Shown here piece after piece: positions 58,005 to 64,000 of a stretch of 64,000 nucleotides of DNA. Where the stretch lies: contig NZ_QBKB01000002.1 of the NCBI RefSeq assembly GCF_004137855.1, positions 1,759,602-1,823,601 on the forward strand, written 5' to 3'. The notes below the pieces were generated by a model, which did not search any database, had not been told where the DNA came from, and saw only the letters and a program-made list of their open reading frames with translations. Both the position numbers and the translations under genes were made by a program. Origin of the DNA: Methanohalophilus profundi (GTDB lineage Archaea; Halobacteriota; Methanosarcinia; Methanosarcinales; Methanosarcinaceae). Each line of letters begins with the position of its first letter. The first letter of the stretch is position 1.

Positions 58005-58207
58005 ATTGGCTACATGGCATACTGGATAAAAATGGTAATGACCAAGTTGTATGCTCTTTTCAATACACTCAAGAATAAGCATATACAGAGCCAATTACTT
58101 ATTTGAGGTTGATTATGTATATGCCAATAATGAGTATATGTTTTATGTATAAAAAACCATAAATATGGTGTTTACTTTTTTACTTTCTGCTATATGGGAA
58201 TTTGTTG

Positions 58208-58847
58208 ATGTATATGGGTAAAAATATTATTGAATACAGGGACCTTAGCATTATTCATTCGCATCAGAAGGTTCTGGAGAATTTCAATCTTACAATAAAG
58301 GAAGGTGAAAAAGTTCTAATTCGGGGGAAATCCGGGACCGGTAAATCCACCCTTTTTTTTGTGTCTGCTGGGATTGATGCGCCCTTCAGGCGGGAATGTT
58401 TATTTTAAGGATTTGCCGGTTACTGGTAATTCTGTTTCTGTTGTGCGTACAAAAGTAGCCTATGTTCCCCAGGATGTTGATGTTGGAAGAGATAGTGTAA
58501 ACGAGTTCTTTGACACTATATTCTCCTATAATGCCGTTGGGTTTACTCCGGACTTTGAAAAAATCCAAAGATTGCTTGAATGGTTTGAACTTGATGATTC
58601 CATTCTCAAAAAAGAATTCAAATCTCTTTCTGGAGGGGAAAAACAGCGTATTGTACTCATTTTGTCTCTACTTCTGGAAAGAAATGTATTCTTGCTTGAT
58701 GAACCCACTTCTTCCCTCGATTCTTCATTAAAATCAAAGGTAGTTGACTATTTTGCCAATGACCCTTCATTAACAGTAGTTGTCATTTCACACGATCCAC
58801 AATGGGCAAGAGAAGGTTTGCGTGTTGTGGATATTCCAAACAAATGA
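58208..58847 (+). pseudogene. ABC transporter ATPase (FetA-like), frameshifted as read
   Basis: Walker A GKSGTGKST lies directly before an 8-T run (58353-58360); with seven T the frame continues LFLCLLGLMRPSGG and on to VAYVPQDVD (Q loop), LSGGEKQRI (signature) and VFLLDEPTSS (Walker B), ending at 58847. About 212 aa. The permease gene follows in nine bases. The break is exactly at the homopolymer, pointing to error. Partner of the FetB-type permease. Confidence 0.88.
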
Positions 58848-58856
58848 GGTGCATAG

Positions 58857-59657
58857 ATGGCAGAAATCAACGTAATTCAAAATATCGGTGTTTCCGGCTT
58901 CATATTCTGTACCTTGCTGCTCATTCTTCCCTTTCTGGTAAGTTATTATTTTAAATTGGGTATCATAAAGAAAAGTGTCATTATCGTATCCAGAATGTCT
59001 TTCCAGTTATTCCTGATAGGGCTTCTGCTTACTGTAGTTTTTGATATTAATAACCCGCTTATTAACGTTTTATGGATATTTGTAATGCTGTTCTTTGCGA
59101 CATATACCATACTCGAAGAAACGGATTTCAAGACAGGACCTTTTCTTCCCACAATGCTAATCCTTTTTTCCATTGCAAACATACTGGTTCTGTTTTATTT
59201 TACCGGTTTTATCATAAAACTTGATGATATCTTTGAGGCTCGCTACCTCATACCCATTGCAGGTATGCTTATGGGTAACTCCTTGCGTGCAAATATTGTT
59301 GCATTGAACGATTTTTATCAAGATGTAAAGAACAATGAGCAACGTTACCTGTACAGGCTTTGTGTTGGTGCATCCAGGAAAGAAGCCTTATTTCCCTATA
59401 TGCAAAGGAGTATGCTATCTTCTCTCAAACCGACTCTTGCCAACATGGCAACTATGGGGATAGTATTCCTGCCGGGCATGATGACCGGTCAGATATTGGG
59501 GGGAGTGAATCCCATACTGGCTATCAAATACCAGATAACCATAATGGTAGCTATTTTTGTAACTACTGTGCTGGGTGTCCTGGTTTGTGTGATAGTAGTC
59601 GTGGAGAAAGGCTTTGATGATTATGATCTGATGGTCGAAGATATTAATAAAGTATAA
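58857..59657 (+). CDS. FetB-type ABC transporter permease (UPF0014)
   Basis: 266 aa, six or seven membrane helices; family segments IIVSRMSFQLFLIGLLL, PIAGMLMGNSL, YLYRLCVGASRKEALFPY and PGMMTGQILGGVNP. Bacterial FetAB exports iron under oxidative stress; the substrate here is inferred only. GAGGTG precedes the ATG. Forms an operon with the upstream ATPase. Confidence 0.9.
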   Translation: MAEINVIQNIGVSGFIFCTLLLILPFLVSYYFKLGIIKKSVIIVSRMSFQLFLIGLLLTVVFDINNPLINVLWIFVMLFFATYTILEETDFKTGPFLPTMLILFSIANILVLFYFTGFIIKLDDIFEARYLIPIAGMLMGNSLRANIVALNDFYQDVKNNEQRYLYRLCVGASRKEALFPYMQRSMLSSLKPTLANMATMGIVFLPGMMTGQILGGVNPILAIKYQITIMVAIFVTTVLGVLVCVIVVVEKGFDDYDLMVEDINKV

Positions 59658-59878
59658 TTAAAAGGCTCTGTAGAATTCATCATTTGAATAATTACTGAAA
59701 CAGTGATAGCTCTGTATCTATTATAATTTAAAAATTTGAACTTGGCCACTTTCATCTGATTTATGTATTTTGTAGTCTTCAGTTCTTCCCCATATCTCCT
59801 TTTTAAAAAAGTAGAACGTCATTTTACATTATTTAATTATAGATGTCTTCATCAAATTCATTTTTCAAGGAAAGGAAG

Positions 59879-60016
59879 TTATTTTCCTTTCTTTTTTTCC
59901 TTGGCAAGTTTCTTTTTGGCATCTTTGTCGCCGCTGGCTGCTAATTCTTCCAGTTTTGCCAGTTTTTCTCTCTTTGCACCCTTTTTTCTGTTTATATCTT
60001 TTTTCGACATTGCCAT
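59879..60016 (-). CDS. Lys-rich small protein, 45 aa
   Basis: From ATG 60016 (AAGGT eight bases upstream) to TAA. Reads MAMSKKDINRKKGAKREK at the start and ends in KKKLAKEKKKGK; more than a third of the residues are Lys or Arg, with a central LEELAASGD. Possibly binds RNA or DNA. No family name is certain. Base use and the ribosome site support it despite its size. Confidence 0.55.
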   Translation of the reverse strand: MAMSKKDINRKKGAKREKLAKLEELAASGDKDAKKKLAKEKKKGK

Positions 60017-60161
60017 AATCAAATACCTTCGTTGCATTTTCCTTATGCAGCAGTATAATTCGGTTTAAACACTATTTATGAGTTTCTATGAAATTGGCTT
60101 TGCAGAAAGAGATTATCAAATTAGGTCATAATTCCTCCCATTCTAATTTGATGATATTAAA

Positions 60162-60716
60162 TCAAACATAATTTGCAAATGAATTGGTTTGTTTGACCTT
60201 ATTTTGCAAATTCGCAGTTACAAGCAATTGATATGCCACAAACTTCATAATCGAATACATTTCCTTACTTGCATTCTTCATCCCTCTAATATCAAATTTT
60301 ACAGTCCATTTTATGTTCTTATGTATTCTCTCACATTCTGCTCTTTTAGAATATTCTTCCTCACATCCCTCATCTTCTATGTTCTCATTCCGCAGGTGCA
60401 TCCCGACCTGTTTTTTTCTTCCGTTTTCATAGAGAAAACGAAGTTTTTTCTCATACTTCATATGAATCGATCCGCCGATTTTCCACATCTTATTGACCCA
60501 GTGATCGATTCGTTTCATTGTTCCTTCATTATGGACTTTAGAATCAGAAGAATATGCAATAACAGGTTTTGCCTTCAATTGATACCATACATCAGCATGA
60601 TTGTTGAACGAATCATACCCTCCATCCAGTGCATAAGTATCGATGTCGTAGGTAACATCGAAGCCCATCAGGATATCCTGGCTACCCCACGGGCCCGCAG
60701 GAAGCAGCCTTATCAT
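60162..60716 (-). pseudogene. Truncated transposase (DDE type), C-terminal remnant
   Basis: The surviving ~180 residues (YDIDTYALDGGYDSFNNHADVWYQL, here core ALDGGYDSFNNHADVW; KPVIAYSSDSK; ENGRKKQVGMHLR; ERIHKNIKWTVKFD) look like the last catalytic third of a transposase family common in Methanosarcina. The N-terminal half, with the first Asp residues, is missing: only 36 bases separate it from the tauE gene. No terminal inverted repeats were found. A leftover, not active. Confidence 0.75.
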
Positions 60717-60752
60717 AGTGATAACGTCTATTAAACTTTTCTATAGCGGCAT

Positions 60753-61526
60753 TTAGAAACTGATACGATATTGCAACAATACAGCAACCACTATAAGCAT
60801 CAATCCAAAAATTTTTTTGAAATATTTTCTGGAAAGGGTTTCAAGGTTACCTCTGGGAGTATACATGATGTGAGATCCCAGCTGGCTACCGATAAATGCA
60901 GCAATTCCAAGTGAAAGTACTGTGCTGTCTGTAATGGTTATATTGTTGAGATGAGCTACCAGACCTGAGGCAGAGGAGACAAGAACAATTAGTGAAGAAG
61001 TTGCAGCGGCTTCCCTAACTCCGAATCCCAGGGCTAGAAGAAGGGGAACTACAAAAGATCCACCCCCAATGCCCAGCAGACCGGCACATATCCCCACACC
61101 AAGACCTATCAAGGACCCCATGAGAAAACGCATTTTACCTGTAGGTTTGGGTAGAATCTCTTTTCTTGTAGCCGGAATTACCATACTAAAACCTACAAGG
61201 ACTATTACTAAACTGAAAATGGAAATAATTGCAGTTTCTGATATCTGCATTCCGATATGTTTTCCGATTGGCGCCCCGATAACTGAAACTATCAGAAAGG
61301 GAATTGCAGTATGAAAATCAATCGTTTTCTTTTTCAGGTATATAAATGAAGATGAACCTGTAGTAACCACATTAAGCAAAAGAGAAAGGGGAATAGCAAT
61401 TCTCAGGTCTATTCCTATCCAGTAAAAAAGAGGTACATAGATTATCGCTCCTCCGATTCCCAGAAATGCGAAAATAGAGGAAAGAAACAGAATAATTAAT
61501 ACAAGAAAGATAGGGTCTGTAAACAT
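60753..61526 (-). CDS. TauE/SafE family sulfite/anion exporter
   Basis: 257 aa, about eight hydrophobic helices in two halves, each with a GIGGG-type turn (AFLGIGGAIIYVPL; AGLLGIGGGSFVVPLLLALG). The family moves sulfite, sulfonates or other small anions; the substrate is unknown. Three bases after the RCK protein gene, with which it may be co-transcribed. Confidence 0.88.
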   Translation of the reverse strand: MFTDPIFLVLIILFLSSIFAFLGIGGAIIYVPLFYWIGIDLRIAIPLSLLLNVVTTGSSSFIYLKKKTIDFHTAIPFLIVSVIGAPIGKHIGMQISETAIISIFSLVIVLVGFSMVIPATRKEILPKPTGKMRFLMGSLIGLGVGICAGLLGIGGGSFVVPLLLALGFGVREAAATSSLIVLVSSASGLVAHLNNITITDSTVLSLGIAAFIGSQLGSHIMYTPRGNLETLSRKYFKKIFGLMLIVVAVLLQYRISF

Positions 61527-61529
61527 TCC

Positions 61530-62213
61530 TTATTTACCCCTTACATCTTTGTATTTTTCTTTGAAGTGGGCAATATCTTCACGTGTGCCTACAACAGATA
61601 TGACATCTCCCTTTTCAAGGACTACATCATCCAGTTCTTCTAACTTTTTCGTATCTCCTTGCATATAGCCGATTACACGACACCCGGTAGTACTATACAG
61701 ATCAAGTTCGCCGATTGTTTTTCCCGCCATATTCTTGCCAACGACAAGATTCTCAATTTCAGTTCCCTCATAAAGCATTATGTCTTCTATGGGGCAGTAT
61801 CCTCCGGTTCCATAACAAACAGAAGTGATTTTTGCCAGCATCTGGCCGGCAACTATAGAAAGGGAAGCAACGTAATCGGCTCCTGCCTTGTATATTTTGT
61901 CAATGGATTCAACTGAATTTGCTCTGGAAAATATTGTGGACTCCGGATTTAATCCTCTGGAGATAAGAGTGGCAAAGATAACATCCGTATCGTGATTCAG
62001 ACAAATTATAACCGTAGATGCATTCTCTATACCCGCATTTTTGAGTACCTCTTCTTCCGTACCGTTGCCCACTATATATTCAAAATCCGGTCTCTGGAAA
62101 AGGTCTTCTCTTGAATCAACAATGACAAAAGGGATATCTTTCTCGTCAAGTACTTCTGCAATCCTTTTTCCCACATCCCCATATCCAAGAACGATTATAT
62201 GACCCATCTGCAT
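61530..62213 (-). CDS. RCK/TrkA-type potassium channel regulatory protein
   Basis: 227 aa. RCK_N NAD-binding start HIIVLGYGDVGKRIAE, VDSREDLFQRPDFEYIVGNGTEEEVLKNAG (core YIVGNGTEEEVL), then TrkA_C (GKTIGELDLYSTTG, LEKGDVISVVGTRED). No channel segment of its own. GGTGA before the ATG. Lies 31 bases after the channel gene, so it probably acts on it. Confidence 0.9.
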   Translation of the reverse strand: MQMGHIIVLGYGDVGKRIAEVLDEKDIPFVIVDSREDLFQRPDFEYIVGNGTEEEVLKNAGIENASTVIICLNHDTDVIFATLISRGLNPESTIFSRANSVESIDKIYKAGADYVASLSIVAGQMLAKITSVCYGTGGYCPIEDIMLYEGTEIENLVVGKNMAGKTIGELDLYSTTGCRVIGYMQGDTKKLEELDDVVLEKGDVISVVGTREDIAHFKEKYKDVRGK

Positions 62214-62243
62214 TCCAAGTCACCTATCATTTTGTAAGATCCT

Positions 62244-63234
62244 TTAATTCACTTTAACTGTTCCATTGTGCCGGTTTGCAAGCAGTACAGTATTTTCTTT
62301 AATTATTTCTTTATCATCAACTTTCAGGAACAATTTACCTTCTTTTCTTAATCCGATTATATTTGCTCCTGTTTTCTTGTGGATATTAGCTTCGTTGAAT
62401 GATTTATCAATAAGCTGGCTTGCAGGGTATACGGGAAGTTCTACAATGTTATATCCATCCAGAAATGTAGTTGCACCACCAAGCCCCATTACATAAGGGT
62501 CCAGTGCTTTTTTTTCCCAGGAACCTGCCAAGTACAAGCTTTGGGGAAACTACACGATTTGCACCTGCATATTTGAGGTATTTGACATTTGCTGAATCTT
62601 CGGCTACCGCTATTATATAAGCATCTGCAAGACTGGAAGCGGTAAGGACAATACTGGCATTTTCCTCATCAGAGCGATTTGCGATCAAAAAGCGGGCATT
62701 GCGAACCCTGGCGTTTTCCAGTGTCTTATCATCTGTGGCTTTACCGTATATGCATGGTAGTTTTTTTTCAATAAGGCCTCGAAGTATCTCTTCATTGTCT
62801 TCAATGATTATGTATTTGACTTTCTGGTCCTCAAGTTCATCTACGAGTGTTTCCATTAACCGATTGTAGCCACAAATGATTATATGGGAAGAAAAGGAGT
62901 CCGGCGCTTTTGTTGGAAGAGGCATGTTAAGAGCCCTTTCAAACCACGGTGTGATGACAAAAGTAATCAAAATACCAAATACCATGACTATTCCACTCAA
63001 TTGTACGAAGATGGCAAAAATTTTGCCAATTGGACTTGTTAATACAATGTCTCCGTAACCTACAGTAGTGGTAGTTGAAATTACCCAATATAGAGCATCT
63101 ACAGGATTATAAAACTGCGTTTGTCCTTCGTAATTTACCAGCAAAAGGAAGATGATCGTATATATGATTACCACTCCCAGGGAAATACCCAGGTAATGGT
63201 ACAGTGATCGTCTCCACATGGCCGGTAATTTCAT
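62244..63234 (-). pseudogene. Two-TM potassium channel with RCK domain, frameshifted as read
   Basis: About 330 aa in full. Two membrane helices flank the selectivity filter TTTTVGYGD near residues 55-63; RCK_N begins HIIICGYNRLMETLVDEL; the TrkA_C domain (NIIGLRKEGKLFLKVDDKEII) is in the second frame. The break is an 8-T run (62508-62515, A8 on the coding strand); seven would give GRFLGKKALDPYVMGLGG. MthK-like layout. Followed by the free RCK protein. Confidence 0.88.
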
Positions 63235-63251
63235 TTTCGTCCATCCTGTGT

Positions 63252-64000
63252 TTAGAAACCATGAACTATGTAAGGTCCGAATATCATCAGGACAAAGGAC
63301 AATATGATTAGGATTGTAAATGTGCCTGCTATGGTTCCTGCAAGAGTGGTTGACTTGATTTCATCCCCTGTAAACCGTTTGAGGAACGACTGGAGGTAAT
63401 CCCTGAATACATGCCCTCCGTCCAGTGGGACAGCCGGAAGGCAGTTGAATAGACCTACATAGAAGTTCAGCCATCCAATCCAAAGAAGGCTGTTGGCAAT
63501 CCAGAACACTCCTACACCGAGAGGTTCGCCCCATCCAACAGGTTCATAGAACTGGGCAAGAGTACCACTAAACCCGGGGAATCCTTCTCCTGCAAATCCT
63601 ATTATTGGCAAACCTAACAGAATGACCCAGCCAGCTACGCCTGTAAGCATAGAAGGCAGGCCTTTGAGCATATCCAGATAGTCATGGGCGGGATACTCGC
63701 CGATCGAAAGTCCTACAGGTATATTTTTTACTCCATCTGTGCCATAATAAACTCCCAAAAACCCTTTTTCGGAAGTGCCATCAGGATGTTGCCCCAGTGT
63801 CAGAGTGTATATTTTACTTTCTCCCTCAGTTGTCTTTATCTCTATTTCCACTTCCTGGCCGGCAGTTGTGGTATTCATGAAATTGACAAATTCTTCAGGG
63901 GTTTGGGTGGTAACATTATTGATGGATAGTAAAAACATCCCTTTTTCAAGGTTACTTCTTTCTGCAGGTGAACCATCTACAATATCATTGATATATATCC
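63252..64000 (-). CDS. M50 site-2-type zinc protease (5' end outside window)
   Basis: The frame is open to the right edge, so the N-terminus with the HExxH zinc motif is not seen. Present: a PDZ domain (DIVDGSPAERSNLEKGMFLLS, core GSPAERSNLEKGMF), further membrane helices, and the second zinc motif NCLPAVPLDGGHVFRDYL. Intramembrane cleavage of regulators is the known family role; the substrate is unknown. 17 bases before the channel gene on the strand. Confidence 0.9.
   Translation of the reverse strand, partial: IYINDIVDGSPAERSNLEKGMFLLSINNVTTQTPEEFVNFMNTTTAGQEVEIEIKTTEGESKIYTLTLGQHPDGTSEKGFLGVYYGTDGVKNIPVGLSIGEYPAHDYLDMLKGLPSMLTGVAGWVILLGLPIIGFAGEGFPGFSGTLAQFYEPVGWGEPLGVGVFWIANSLLWIGWLNFYVGLFNCLPAVPLDGGHVFRDYLQSFLKRFTGDEIKSTTLAGTIAGTFTILIILSFVLMIFGPYIVHGF

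Noticed and set aside
59658..60161. Possible insertion-sequence ends around the transposase remnant
   Set aside because: GGCTCTGTAGAA at ~59667 looked like an IS end, but no matching inverted copy was found on the other side.

Overview
This window comes from the chromosome of a methanogenic archaeon of the order Methanosarcinales, most likely family Methanosarcinaceae. Evidence: an MC1-type chromosomal protein, methanogen-specific families (DUF1699, DUF2098, DUF2111, DUF2551), the GTP cyclohydrolase MptA of tetrahydromethanopterin synthesis, an RNA polymerase subunit D carrying two Fe-S motifs, a fused hexulose-phosphate synthase/RraA protein, archaeal r-proteins (eS17, eS19, eL31, eL39, LX) and archaeal TATA promoters. 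The sequence is AT-rich with short intergenic gaps. The genus cannot be fixed; a Methanolobus, Methanohalophilus or Methanococcoides relative would fit.

Layout. 1-5.3 kb (minus): a DHPS-like protein (cut by the window edge), ftsZ with a long leader, and a three-gene operon for homocysteine formation from aspartate semialdehyde. 5.5-9.9 kb: two convergent sensor kinases, the second broken. 10-15 kb: FKBP isomerase, tRNA-Ser, a DJ-1 protein, then rps13-rps4-rps11-rpoD and tRNA-Leu. 15-18 kb: two unrecognised proteins convergent with a DNA methyltransferase. 18-25 kb: uppS, radical SAM/ferredoxin, trmO, tRNA-Arg, small methanogen families, a nucleotidyltransferase and mptA. 25-36 kb: MC1, argB, archaeosine radical SAM enzyme plus GMP synthase subunit, recQ, prepilin peptidase, HPS-RraA, pyrBI, rps17e-dapA-dapB. 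36-45 kb: purA, rps19e/PDCD5/PP-loop, rpl39e-rpl31e-eif6-rplX-pfdA-ftsY, trpCBA. 45-56 kb: thioredoxin system, RIO2 kinase, DUF460, mobA, a beta-CASP nuclease, topA, a LOG-like protein and tsr3, the last preceded by a candidate structured RNA. 56-64 kb: PPP phosphatase, sfsA, a FetAB-type transporter, a transposase remnant, TauE/SafE, a potassium channel with two RCK proteins, and an M50 protease (cut by the window edge).

The genes are mainly housekeeping: translation and ribosome maturation (r-proteins, eIF6, RIO2, Tsr3, TrmO, archaeosine), amino-acid and nucleotide synthesis (Hcy, Arg, Lys, Trp, pyrimidine, AMP, GMP), and targeting and division (FtsY, prefoldin, FtsZ). The outstanding feature of the sequence as read is a set of single-base frameshifts, most in homopolymer runs, breaking eight otherwise intact genes including pyrB. 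Uncorrected sequencing error is the simplest explanation, but the raw sequence cannot exclude real decay in the accessory genes. Other points worth a second look are three genes whose Shine-Dalgarno sequence is followed by ATT or ATC instead of a normal start, the RNA upstream of tsr3, the structured rps13 leader, and the 15-18 kb block of unknown function.
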